Assembly (NCBI GenBank): GCA_019636385.1
Contig: JAHBXT010000003.1
Coordinates: forward strand, 496,001-560,000
Length of the DNA: 64,000 nt
From: Pirellulaceae bacterium
GTDB lineage: Bacteria; Planctomycetota; Planctomycetia; Pirellulales; Pirellulaceae
Direction of reading: 5' to 3'
Notes under the pieces: generated by a model
The model's input: only the letters and a program-made list of their open reading frames with translations
Databases searched by the model: none
What the model was told of the DNA's origin: nothing
Program-made: the position numbers and the translations under genes
In this document: positions 18,320 to 27,684 of the stretch, piece by piece
How positions within the stretch are numbered: position 1 is the first letter of the stretch
How the letters are laid out: every line of letters begins with the position of its first letter

Positions 18320-18356
18320 TCGCCAGTGGACTCCGGTAAGTGCAAGTTTAACAGCA

Positions 18357-19772
18357 CTAACTCAGCACGCCGGGCAGCAGTTCGGTGCTGTCTGCGAAGG
18401 AGTTGAGGGGACATCCAATTGCGTTGAGCATGGCGGTGTAAAGATTGGCCAGTGGTGTATCTGGGGCGTAGCTCACATGTCTGCCCGTGGCAATTCTTCC
18501 GCCTGCACGGCCAGCAACGACAATTGGCAGATTGCGTGGATTGTGGCTATTGCCATCGCGAAGCCCCGAGCCATATAGGATCATGCAGTTATCCAGCACT
18601 GTGCCCTCGCCTTCAGGCATCGACTGCAGCCGTTGCAGGAGATATGCATACTGGGCGACATGCCAGCGATTGATGATCTGATACTCGCGAAGTTTGGCTT
18701 CTTCGTTTTGATGGTGCGAGATATCGTGGTGGCCACCGGTGACGCCTTCCAGGAATGAAAAATTCCGCCCGCTAACGGCGTTACCAAACATGAAGGTTGC
18801 AATCCGCGTTGAGTCAGTTTGGAATGCCAACGCAATCATGTCCAGCATCAATCGCACATGGTCGATGTGTACTTCGGGCGGCTGTTCAGCTGGTCGCTGC
18901 GCAGGGTCCAACGGTGCCAGTGGTCGCCAGGGCTGACCTGCGTTGCGTTGAAAATTTTGCAAGCGTTGTTCGATGGATCGCACAGATTGCAAGTACTCGT
19001 CGATACGCTGTCGATCCCCGCTACCCAGTTGCTGCCGCAGGTGGTGGGCATCGCCCAAAACGCGATCCAGCAACAATTGATCGCGTTTGGCCGCCTGACT
19101 ATTGGGTTGCGACGCTCGAAAAAGCCGCTCAAAGACCAAATGCGGATTAAGTTCGCGAGGCAGCGGGCTGGTCGGGCCACTCCATGCAATGTGTGATCCG
19201 TAGACGCGCGTGTAGCCCACGTTCGTATCGACTCCCGTTGTCACCGGGTCAATTCCCAGTTCCAAGGATGGAATGGGAGTCTGATGACCAACCGCCGCAG
19301 CGGCAACCTGATCCATAGAAACGCCATTACAACTTACGTCAATGCCAAGCGATTTAGAGATCGTGGTGCAGGTTAAGAAGCCCGATGTTTTCACGTAATG
19401 ACCGTCACCAAACTTGCTGCCTTGATTCCACAAGTTAGTTAGTACCAGGAGTTGATCTTTGAATTCCTGGAGAGGCTCAAGCGTCGGAGACAGCTCAAAC
19501 TCAGTACCTTCACCTATTGGGGTCCAGGTATCCTGCCGAACGCCGTTCGGGACATACAGTACCGCCATGCGAACTGGTGCGGTTGACGCACTTTCGGCTT
19601 CAGCGGCCATCGTTCGGCTGGGACCATGGGAGCCCTGCATCGCTTCTAGCCAGGGCAGCGCCAGAGAAACCCCTAAGCCACGCAATAAACATCGACGGGA
19701 AAGTTGTAAGCGTCCTGAAGCGAACTTCATGGCCGGTGATGGTGTCGGCCGAATTCTTCGTTTGCCTGTCAT
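18357..19772 (-). CDS. DUF1552 domain-containing secreted protein
   Basis: 471 residues. A leader with LSRRCLLRGLGVSLALPWLEAM near residues 24-45 looks like a twin-arginine signal (SRRxLLxG). The body shows VLYVPNGVRQDTWTP, SLELGIDP, SGRNFSFLEGVTGGHHDISHH and a C-terminal ILYGSGLRDGNSHNPRNLP. These are landmarks of DUF1552, a planctomycete-typical family related to DUF1501 and distantly to sulfatase/phosphatase folds. It lies 105 bases downstream of the DUF1592 gene on the same strand. The two are usually paired and probably work together at the cell surface. The ATG at 19730 is an equally good start, giving a more typical short leader. The function is unknown. Confidence 0.88.
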   Translation of the reverse strand: MTGKRRIRPTPSPAMKFASGRLQLSRRCLLRGLGVSLALPWLEAMQGSHGPSRTMAAEAESASTAPVRMAVLYVPNGVRQDTWTPIGEGTEFELSPTLEPLQEFKDQLLVLTNLWNQGSKFGDGHYVKTSGFLTCTTISKSLGIDVSCNGVSMDQVAAAAVGHQTPIPSLELGIDPVTTGVDTNVGYTRVYGSHIAWSGPTSPLPRELNPHLVFERLFRASQPNSQAAKRDQLLLDRVLGDAHHLRQQLGSGDRQRIDEYLQSVRSIEQRLQNFQRNAGQPWRPLAPLDPAQRPAEQPPEVHIDHVRLMLDMIALAFQTDSTRIATFMFGNAVSGRNFSFLEGVTGGHHDISHHQNEEAKLREYQIINRWHVAQYAYLLQRLQSMPEGEGTVLDNCMILYGSGLRDGNSHNPRNLPIVVAGRAGGRIATGRHVSYAPDTPLANLYTAMLNAIGCPLNSFADSTELLPGVLS

Positions 19773-19877
19773 TGAAGTCTCGAAGCTAGAGGCCCAGAAA
19801 GTACATGCTAACCCAGATAGTACACGTCAAATGGTGTTTCTACGACTGTATCGTCACGCGACAAATAACCGATCCAT

Positions 19878-21869
19878 CTACCGCGCTGAGGAACTGTTCA
19901 TTTTATATCGAAACGGCAGGCTGGTGACGATTTCGAACACCAAAGTCTGCATTTTGTAGTCGTCAGCCTCCAGCCGCGCGACAATCGACTCGACCGTACA
20001 ATGGTCGTGATCGGTCAGTTGACGTGACAAGGCGTATCCCAGCATTTTCGAAGTGAAATTGCGGGCGATCTGCTGCTTGCGTTCCATCAACACCTGTTTC
20101 AGCTGCACCGGCCCATCGAATTGTTGGCCGTCGGCTAGCTGTCCACGAGCGTCCACGGGGTCGTGATCGTCGATCTTGGTTCTCCATCGTCCAAGCACAT
20201 CGTAGTTCTCCAAGCCAAACCCCAACGGGTCCATCATATTATGGCACCCGGCACAGGCGGGATCTGCCCGATGCCGTTCCAACCGCTCGCGCAAAGTCGT
20301 CGGCTTCTCGACTTCCCCTGCCGGTGATTCGAGCGGAGGCACGCCGGGAGGGGGCGGCGGCGGAGGCGTTCCCAAAAGCGATTCAAGGATCCACTTTCCA
20401 CGCAACACCGGGCTGGTACGGTGTGGCAGCGAAGATATGGCCAGCACCGCGCCCATAGCCAACACGCCACCGCGCTTGTCATCTACCGTCAAGCTGACTC
20501 GCTTGGGCTGTTCGCGAAATTCGCCTGACACGCGATAGTGTCGAGCCAATTGCCGATTGACGTAGGTAAAGTCGGCATCGACTATTTCTAACAGCGATCG
20601 ATTCTCGGACAGCAGCTCTTCCATGAACAGTATCGGCTCGTATTTCATCGCTCCGACCAGTTCGGAATCGAAACGACGGGCGATCGACGGATCAGGTTGG
20701 AACTCACGACCCAGTGCCCGAGTCCCCAGCCATTGCTCGACGAAATTGGAAACAAAGTCGCGCACTCGCGCGCCGGGACGAATGCCATCATCTCTCAGCG
20801 GACTGTGCAACATGCGAGAAACCTGTTGTCGCAATACTGTCGAATCATGCAACTGCCCCTGCTGTGCCAGTTGCAGCAATTCAGCGTCGGGCATGGTGCC
20901 CCATAGAAAATACGATAGCCGCGACGCCATTTCGTAGTCTGCCACCGGTTGCATTTGATCATCGTTGCACGGAGCTTCATTCAAGAAAAGGAACTTCGGC
21001 GAGACGAGCGCGGCCTCAAGGCAGTATTGAATAGCCGTCATGTAGTCGACCGAGTCGTTGATTGCGTCACGGAACAGTTGCAAATATTCGTCAACTTCAA
21101 TGTCCGCCACCGGGCGGCGAAAGGCGCGTGGGAGAAAGCGTTGCAGCACCTCTCTGGCGGCTTCGTCAGCGGTTCGATCTGCTGTTGGAAAGGCAACCAG
21201 CAAGGCCTGGCGAGTTGGCGGATCTTTGACGGCGTAATCCAGAGCGACACGCGCGGCGGCAATGTACTTCTCTGCATGCGTCGCAGAAATGAAAAGCGTT
21301 TCTGCGGCGTTGTCAAATCCTTCGCCGCCAGCCCCCTCGTCAGGCAATAGCGCGCTGAAGTTGACAGGAATGCCTAGTAGATCACGGACAGAATTGGAGT
21401 ACTCGAATCGGGACAGGCGACGCGAACGCGGTGGTCCGGGGTCAATTGGCCCTCCGCAGATACTGTCGGTCATCGTCTGTCGCAGCCATCGCACAAACTC
21501 CTTACGCTGTTGTGTGGACGGTTGCTGGCTGTCCACCGGAGGCATCAAGCTATCGTGGACGCGGTGAGCCACCTTTTTCCAGGTACTTACATCGCTGGCG
21601 ATCTGAGCTGCCGACGAAAAGCCTGCGAGATTCAAGCCGGCTTGTGGATCGTTGGCTGCGTGGCAGTCCAGGCAGTAATCATTTAGAAAGGCGATCGCTG
21701 CTTGCTCAGATTCCAGGGGTGTGGTCGCAGCTGTTTCCACTTCGGAAGCGGTCTGTTGGCAGAAGACCGATGACGCGCCTGGGCTTAAGAGAACGCACAA
21801 AGCGGTCAGCCATGTGCAGCATGACGTCGCAGGCTGCCCCCAACCGCTGTTTATCTTCCAGACCGTCAT
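19878..21869 (-). CDS. DUF1592 multidomain protein with cytochrome-c-like motifs
   Basis: 663 residues. After a hydrophobic leader (about residues 16-38), a planctomycete cytochrome-type domain carries CLDCH at 66-70. The order then follows the DUF1587-DUF1595-DUF1592-DUF1588-DUF1585 series: FEYSNSVRDLLGI, LPRAFRRPV, YFLWGTMPDAELL, HRTSPVLRGKWILESLLGTP followed by a run of prolines, and CAGCHNMMDPLGFGLENYD with a second CxxCH. The haem motifs suggest an exported electron-transfer or oxidoreductase role. The paired DUF1552 gene is directly downstream. These pairs are expanded in Planctomycetota and have no well-established function that I know of. Confidence 0.9.
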   Translation of the reverse strand: MTVWKINSGWGQPATSCCTWLTALCVLLSPGASSVFCQQTASEVETAATTPLESEQAAIAFLNDYCLDCHAANDPQAGLNLAGFSSAAQIASDVSTWKKVAHRVHDSLMPPVDSQQPSTQQRKEFVRWLRQTMTDSICGGPIDPGPPRSRRLSRFEYSNSVRDLLGIPVNFSALLPDEGAGGEGFDNAAETLFISATHAEKYIAAARVALDYAVKDPPTRQALLVAFPTADRTADEAAREVLQRFLPRAFRRPVADIEVDEYLQLFRDAINDSVDYMTAIQYCLEAALVSPKFLFLNEAPCNDDQMQPVADYEMASRLSYFLWGTMPDAELLQLAQQGQLHDSTVLRQQVSRMLHSPLRDDGIRPGARVRDFVSNFVEQWLGTRALGREFQPDPSIARRFDSELVGAMKYEPILFMEELLSENRSLLEIVDADFTYVNRQLARHYRVSGEFREQPKRVSLTVDDKRGGVLAMGAVLAISSLPHRTSPVLRGKWILESLLGTPPPPPPPGVPPLESPAGEVEKPTTLRERLERHRADPACAGCHNMMDPLGFGLENYDVLGRWRTKIDDHDPVDARGQLADGQQFDGPVQLKQVLMERKQQIARNFTSKMLGYALSRQLTDHDHCTVESIVARLEADDYKMQTLVFEIVTSLPFRYKMNSSSAR

Positions 21870-22074
21870 GGTAACCGTTGGCGCCCAATTTTGTTCGTCG
21901 AAGTGACGGGAGCTGGCGCGACGCCATGCCCATCGTTTCTAAGCGATCACTTGTTCTTAAGCGACCTCTTCTGCTCTTAGCATTTTCAGGACATGCTGCA
22001 CAGTGATCTTGATTCCAGGGGCCCGGTCCCAGCGTGTCGTACCCCGCCGGTCCCACACTAGGTTACTAGAAATC

Positions 22075-24525
22075 TTACAAGGCTGACACGTCGTTGCTGA
22101 ACTGGACGTCCAGCTCGGTAATGATCCGGCTTAACCAAGTTTGACCCCAATTCGACAATTCCATGTTTGCAATCATGGCTGCCCCTTGTTTGGTCGGATC
22201 GGATTCGAAGCGCTGCCGCAATTCTGCCATATCCGGAGCGCGTTCGACCACGCGATAGACATAGTAGATGCTCTTTGGATTATTGGCAGCGACGCCGGTA
22301 CGGCCGACCTCGGTCGTAAACACTCTTTGCATGAACTCATAGCCGGTGCGATCCAAGTTGGGAATGGTGGATGGCACGATATTGTTGCCCATGCGGGTTA
22401 GCCATGGAAAGTGGTCTGTGGTGATGACCAGTGAGCGAGACATGCCGGCCAATGCTGACTTCCAAGGGTCGTCGGGATCGCCAACCTTACGCGACATCTC
22501 CTGGGCTGCCGTCTCGGCCAATACTTGGGCCTTGCCCCGCTGCCAAGCGGCAATCACGTCGCCACGCGCTTCTTCCAGCGACGGAATTGATTGAGGCCGG
22601 GAATCGATTTTCCAGAAACAGAATTGAATGTACTCGGATCCTTCTGGAGAAAAGTAGACGCTATCCATGGGCTCAAACAGTTCGATAGACACCGAGGGAA
22701 TGACATTGGCCACATTTCCCAGCGAGCGACCTTCTCGAAACAGACTGCTACTGCCTAACGGCGTCGCTGCAAGCTGGTTGCGATCACTCAAGCCCGTTTC
22801 GCCATATTTGAGCTGATTATCTTCGGCAAATTTCCTGAGGTCAGGCTTTGAAGGCATTGCCAAATCTACATTGGCACCATTGCTGTTGTTTCGAAGCGTC
22901 ACATACTGGCGATACTTGAGGTTGAAGTCCCTCATGAGCTGCTTAAGTTGTGCATCCAATGCTTCGAAAATTGGCGACGATTTCGTGCGAGCCAAACTTG
23001 TGGCCACTTCGTCCTTGGCCTCTTCAAAGGTCTGAGTTCGCATCGCTGGCTGAGTTGGCTCGGCAGTCGCGATGCCTTGCTCCGCGTCGCTTTCGGGACT
23101 GCTGTCAGCGACGGTTGCAGTCGAGGCGGTTGCCTGAGGAACTTCGCCTTCAGCAGTCGATGGAGCAGCAGCCGGAGCCTGATCGGTCGAAACTGATGCT
23201 GGACTCTCGGCTAGTGGTTGATCTGACGAATTGGATGTTGACGCTGGGGGTTGCTCAGGGCTGGCGGATGCATCGGTCGCAGGGGTAGATTCCTCTTGCG
23301 AAAGACTTACCAATCGCACTGCAGACTTGCGCAGCTTTGCCCCCTGAGGATCGCCCGCTGGTTGTGGAGCCTCGGGTGCGGATGGTTCCGTAGGAGTCTC
23401 GTCAGTTGAAGCTGGTGCATCGGCTTGTGGATTGAGCGGAGCCTGAGCGTCCGAAGTATCGCTGGCTGGAGTCGCCGCCGACTGCTCGTTCGGGTCGCTT
23501 GGGGCAGCCGGCGCGCTCTCGGCGGGAGCTGCTGGATCTGTTGCTGGGGCATCAGCAGTGGGCTGAGCAGCCTGTTCATCGGACGGATCCTTCGGAGGCT
23601 GGTTTTCCGGAACGCGCAGTTGTCCCAGTGAGACCATGCGATCGTACTCGGCGCGAATCTCCTCTTCGGTTAACTTGGCTTTCTCGCGATCAACAAAGTC
23701 TTTGAATCGAAACTCGATGTACTCGATATTCGCTTGTTCGGGACGAAGAAAGCCGGGCTGAAAGGAGTTCGGGTCGAATGGCCGCTGATGGCCTTGATCG
23801 TAAAGGGCCTGAATCTCAGATTCGCTAGGCTGACCGGTCACCTTGTCCATGAAACTGTTGACTTCGACTGGATAGGCTTCAACTTTGACGGTCTGGGTCA
23901 GTTTCAAAAAATCCATCCATGTCTTGCCGGGCGGCATGGCGTTGACGCCTTCAACTGCTACGCTTTGCGCTACTACGAAGGCCAATTCTTGCTTGAGTAG
24001 CTCGCGGATATTAAAGATGGTCAAGCCGTTGGTGCTCGACTTTAGAATTTCGTTGAATTCGGCGTCCGTGATTTGGCCGTCAATATAGGCCTTGAGATAT
24101 TCATCAGCCGAAAGATCGTCGAATTCGATTCCCATTTGGCTCGCCTTCGAGGCAATGATTCGCGTGAAGGCAATGCGCTCAGGACTCACATTCGTGTCGA
24201 TCCCCAAACTGGTGATTTTGCCGTCAGCCGCTCGCGAGAAAAACGGAACTGCTGGTTCTCCACCTTTTTCAATGACTTTTTCAGCCAGTGCTTCCAGAAA
24301 GTCCATCAATTGTCGACGTTGCGACATTGCATTCTGCAATTCACCCACGGTCAGTCGGCCGCCGTTCCATCGCACGTAGACGGCCGCAGCTGAGTTGTCA
24401 CGTTGGAGGGCTTGTCGGGCCTGATCAATCGTTGGCAAGACAACAAATGAAATGACAGCCAATAGCGTCAACAATGCCATCCAAAATCTTCGATTCTTCC
24501 GAAACGTTGCAAAAGGGCTCGACAT
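22075..24525 (-). CDS. SurA/PpiD-like membrane-anchored chaperone-like protein
   Basis: About 816 residues from the ATG at 24525, directly before the anchor. A longer frame opens at 24582. One membrane span at about residues 14-32 (WMALLTLLAVISFVVLP) follows a basic N-terminus, giving the PpiD topology of a periplasmic body on a single anchor. A SurA_N-like helical region covers about 40-300. Residues about 303-493 are a Pro/Ala/Ser/Glu-rich low-complexity linker. It lies where PpiD proteins carry the parvulin PPIase domain, and none is recognisable here. FEEAKDEVATSLART and later helical segments resemble the PpiD C-terminal part. It probably helps fold exported proteins. Isomerase activity is doubtful. 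It is transcribed divergently from topA. Confidence 0.7.
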   Translation of the reverse strand: MSSPFATFRKNRRFWMALLTLLAVISFVVLPTIDQARQALQRDNSAAAVYVRWNGGRLTVGELQNAMSQRRQLMDFLEALAEKVIEKGGEPAVPFFSRAADGKITSLGIDTNVSPERIAFTRIIASKASQMGIEFDDLSADEYLKAYIDGQITDAEFNEILKSSTNGLTIFNIRELLKQELAFVVAQSVAVEGVNAMPPGKTWMDFLKLTQTVKVEAYPVEVNSFMDKVTGQPSESEIQALYDQGHQRPFDPNSFQPGFLRPEQANIEYIEFRFKDFVDREKAKLTEEEIRAEYDRMVSLGQLRVPENQPPKDPSDEQAAQPTADAPATDPAAPAESAPAAPSDPNEQSAATPASDTSDAQAPLNPQADAPASTDETPTEPSAPEAPQPAGDPQGAKLRKSAVRLVSLSQEESTPATDASASPEQPPASTSNSSDQPLAESPASVSTDQAPAAAPSTAEGEVPQATASTATVADSSPESDAEQGIATAEPTQPAMRTQTFEEAKDEVATSLARTKSSPIFEALDAQLKQLMRDFNLKYRQYVTLRNNSNGANVDLAMPSKPDLRKFAEDNQLKYGETGLSDRNQLAATPLGSSSLFREGRSLGNVANVIPSVSIELFEPMDSVYFSPEGSEYIQFCFWKIDSRPQSIPSLEEARGDVIAAWQRGKAQVLAETAAQEMSRKVGDPDDPWKSALAGMSRSLVITTDHFPWLTRMGNNIVPSTIPNLDRTGYEFMQRVFTTEVGRTGVAANNPKSIYYVYRVVERAPDMAELRQRFESDPTKQGAAMIANMELSNWGQTWLSRIITELDVQFSNDVSAL

Positions 24526-24812
24526 CCTGCGGATTCCTAACGTGACTTTGCGCGAAATGAGTTTAAGTTTTTGGGCCGACACTGTCGAAAACCGGCGGCA
24601 GCAGTGGCCTAGCTGCGGCGACCGAAAACCTGCAATTCTATGGTTCTAAACTGGGAACACAAGGATAACAGGTACGTCCAAATCCACCGATAGCAAGTTG
24701 CCGCGGAAAATAATTAACCGCTAACCCCACTTGACCAACTGGCCTTGGCAGGCCATTTTCAAAAAATGAACTGAAACTTTCGCCATCCTCGCGCACTGAA
24801 CCCAAGGCAACG

Positions 24813-27524
24813 ATGAGTGACCGAAAATCCCTTGTAATTGTCGAATCGCCCGCCAAGGCACGCACAATTTCCAAGTTCCTAGGCAAAGAATTTGTCGTGG
24901 AAGCCAGTATTGGCCACATTCGAGATTTGCCTCGTTCTTCCGAGTTGCCAGACGAATACAAGAAAAAGGACTGGGCTTACCTGGCCGTCAACACGGAGGA
25001 AGATTTCCAGCCGGTCTATGTGGTTCCAGCCGACAAAAAAAAGCAGGTGGCCAAGCTCAAGCAGCAACTGAAGGAGTGCAAAGACCTGTATCTGGCGACT
25101 GACGAAGACCGCGAAGGTGAGGCCATAAGCTGGCACCTGCAAGAGGTGCTCAAACCCAAGGTGCCAGTACGTAGATTGGTTTTCCACGAGATAACTCGTG
25201 AAGCCATTCAAAGTGCATTGGCGAACTCGCGGGAAATCGATGAAGCCCTGGTGAGGGCTCAAGAAACACGGCGAATTCTGGATCGTCTGTATGGTTTTGA
25301 CGTCTCTCGCATTCTGTGGTTTAAGGTCCGCCCAAAATTGTCGGCAGGCCGAGTTCAAAGTGTGGCCGTGCGACTGATCGTTGACCGCGAGCGCGAGCGC
25401 ATGGCGTTCCATAGTGCCACCTACGCGGACTTGGTGGCAGGCTTGGCTACACAGTCCAGCAGTCCATTTAACGCAACTCTGATCAGTTACCAGGGTCGAT
25501 CGATCCCTTCTGGCAAGGATTTCGATCCCGCTACGGGGCAACTGAAAGACCCCGCGTTGCTGTGGCTGAATCTGCAACAGGCACAGGAATTGGCGGATCA
25601 ATTGCGGGCCAAGCCGTTCCATGTGCGATCAGTGGAAGTTAAGCCGTTTGCGGAGCGCCCCAAGCCGCCGTTCACCACAAGTACGCTGCAGCAAGAGGCC
25701 AATCGCAAGCTCGGCTTTACCGCTCGACGGACCATGCAAATCGCCCAGTATCTGTATGAAAACGGGCATATTACCTACATGCGTACCGACTCGACCGCGT
25801 TATCCAACGAAGCGGTCAAAGCGGCTCGCGAACTGGTGCGTCAGGAATACGGTGATGGCTTTTTGCACGACAGCGTTCGCGTTTATGCCACCAAAGTCAA
25901 GAATGCTCAGGAGGCACACGAAGCCATTCGGCCAGCAGGCAATACGTTCGAATTGCCACGTGTTGTGAGAGGTGTGTTGAACGACGAACAGTTCAAATTA
26001 TTCGATATGATCTGGAAGCGGACTATCGCCTGCCAGATGGCCGACGCCCGCAAACGCCGCGTGATCGCGACTATCGAAGCCGATGGAGCCGTGTTCCAGG
26101 CCAGCGGCACGACCATCGAATTTGAAGGATTCCTGCGAGCGTATGTAGAAGGCACGGATAATCCCGAAGAGGCCCTGGCCGAACAGGAGGTGCTGTTGCC
26201 GGAAATGCAGGCTGACCAGGTGCTCGATTGCCGCAGCCTGGAAGCCAAGTCGCATACGACTCAGCCCCCGGCCCGATATACCGAAGCCTCGTTGACACGG
26301 ACTTTGGAAGAGCGCGGTATTGGTCGTCCCAGCACCTATGCATCGATCATCGATACGATTCAAAATCGCGACTATGTGTTCAAGAAGGGCAGCGCACTCG
26401 TGCCTACCTGGACGGCATTTACCGTCGTGCGAATGCTGGAGGAGCATTTCGGCTCGCTAGTGGACTACGATTTTACTGCGCAGATGGAAGAATCGTTGGA
26501 CGAAATTAGTCGCGATGAACGAGACTACTTGGACTACTTGCGCAACTTCTATTTTGGCAATGAGAGCGCCGCTGGGCTCAAGCCGCTGCTGGCGTCGAAG
26601 TTGGGAGAAATCGATCCCAAGGTCACCAGTCGCTATTCTTTGGGCAAGCCCGCCGATTCCGGCAGTGATACTGAAGTCTTTGTCCGCGACGGTCGTTTCG
26701 GACCATTTATCGAACACGGCGATCGCAAGGCCAGTATTCCACAGGGATTGGCACCCGACGAATTGACACTGGCTAAGGCGCTTGAGCTGTTGCAGGGGGC
26801 GGCACAGGCCGAGCAGCCGCTGGGGCATTGTCCCGATTCAGGCAAGCCGATCTACATCAAGAACGGTCGCTTTGGAACCTACATTCAGTTAGGCGACAAC
26901 GACGATCCCGAAAAGCGCAACGCCAGTTTGCTGCGCGGAATGACGGGTGACCAAATTGACTTGGCTTTGGCCCTAAAGCTGTTGTCGCTACCGCGCGATT
27001 TGGGGCCACATCCAACCCTAGGAGAGTCCATCACGGTGCTCAATGGAAAATTTGGGCCATACATCAAATGCGGCAGCGAGAATCGAAGCCTTCCCACAGG
27101 TTTGTCGCCTCTGGACATCACCGCCGATCAGGCAATCGAGCTGTTGAATCAGCCCAAGACCCGTGGTCGTGGAGCTGCCAAGCGCGAGCCGATCAAAAGT
27201 TTTGCCGAGTCGCCAGTCACCGGAAATATCGTACAGGTCTTGGATGGTCGCTTTGGTGCCTATGTCACCGATGGCACCACCAACGCCACGGTCCCTAAAG
27301 ACTCCGACCCCAGTCAATTGACGTTTGAAGCTGCGCTGGACCTGTTGGCGACGCGAGCTGCAATGGGTGGCGGAAAGAAGAAGGTTGCTAGACGTGGCGG
27401 GGCTGCCAAAGAGTCAACTGGCACCAAGCGAGCCACCAAGAAGAAAACGCCGGCCAACAAAGGCACCAAAAAGGCAACTAAAAAGACGACCAAGAAGTCT
27501 GTCAAAAAGGCTAACGACAGTTAG
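24813..27524 (+). CDS. topA: DNA topoisomerase I
   Basis: 903 residues. The Toprim domain starts SLVIVESPAKARTISKFLG (6-24) and has the metal-binding TDEDREGE at 96-103. The catalytic Tyr322 is in TYMRTDST. ARYTEASLTRTLEERGIGRP marks the core. Four C-terminal Topo_C repeats follow, each with an RFGxYI-type motif (about 630-850). The last 48 residues are a Lys/Ala/Thr-rich, histone-H1-like tail. No tetracysteine zinc fingers are seen, unlike E. coli TopA. It relaxes negative supercoils by single-strand passage. The ATG has AAGG upstream. It is divergent from the PpiD-like gene and followed by hemW. Confidence 0.97.
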   Translation: MSDRKSLVIVESPAKARTISKFLGKEFVVEASIGHIRDLPRSSELPDEYKKKDWAYLAVNTEEDFQPVYVVPADKKKQVAKLKQQLKECKDLYLATDEDREGEAISWHLQEVLKPKVPVRRLVFHEITREAIQSALANSREIDEALVRAQETRRILDRLYGFDVSRILWFKVRPKLSAGRVQSVAVRLIVDRERERMAFHSATYADLVAGLATQSSSPFNATLISYQGRSIPSGKDFDPATGQLKDPALLWLNLQQAQELADQLRAKPFHVRSVEVKPFAERPKPPFTTSTLQQEANRKLGFTARRTMQIAQYLYENGHITYMRTDSTALSNEAVKAARELVRQEYGDGFLHDSVRVYATKVKNAQEAHEAIRPAGNTFELPRVVRGVLNDEQFKLFDMIWKRTIACQMADARKRRVIATIEADGAVFQASGTTIEFEGFLRAYVEGTDNPEEALAEQEVLLPEMQADQVLDCRSLEAKSHTTQPPARYTEASLTRTLEERGIGRPSTYASIIDTIQNRDYVFKKGSALVPTWTAFTVVRMLEEHFGSLVDYDFTAQMEESLDEISRDERDYLDYLRNFYFGNESAAGLKPLLASKLGEIDPKVTSRYSLGKPADSGSDTEVFVRDGRFGPFIEHGDRKASIPQGLAPDELTLAKALELLQGAAQAEQPLGHCPDSGKPIYIKNGRFGTYIQLGDNDDPEKRNASLLRGMTGDQIDLALALKLLSLPRDLGPHPTLGESITVLNGKFGPYIKCGSENRSLPTGLSPLDITADQAIELLNQPKTRGRGAAKREPIKSFAESPVTGNIVQVLDGRFGAYVTDGTTNATVPKDSDPSQLTFEAALDLLATRAAMGGGKKKVARRGGAAKESTGTKRATKKKTPANKGTKKATKKTTKKSVKKANDS

Positions 27525-27684
27525 GCTCGTAAGGCCGGGGCAAGCCGTCCTGACGCAAAGCGGGGGTTAGGTCCCCAAAATGCGGAAGTCGACAGTTTGG
27601 TCAAATCCGATTCAGTGCGCCCCGCGTCGGCCCGCCACATTGGCCAGCAGAGTCTGACGTGTACGGCAGACATCGCCTACCTGA

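Noticed and set aside
23000..23620. Possible tandem DNA repeat
   Set aside because: The apparent repetition comes from Pro/Ala/Ser-rich codons of a disordered linker. No regular period was seen.
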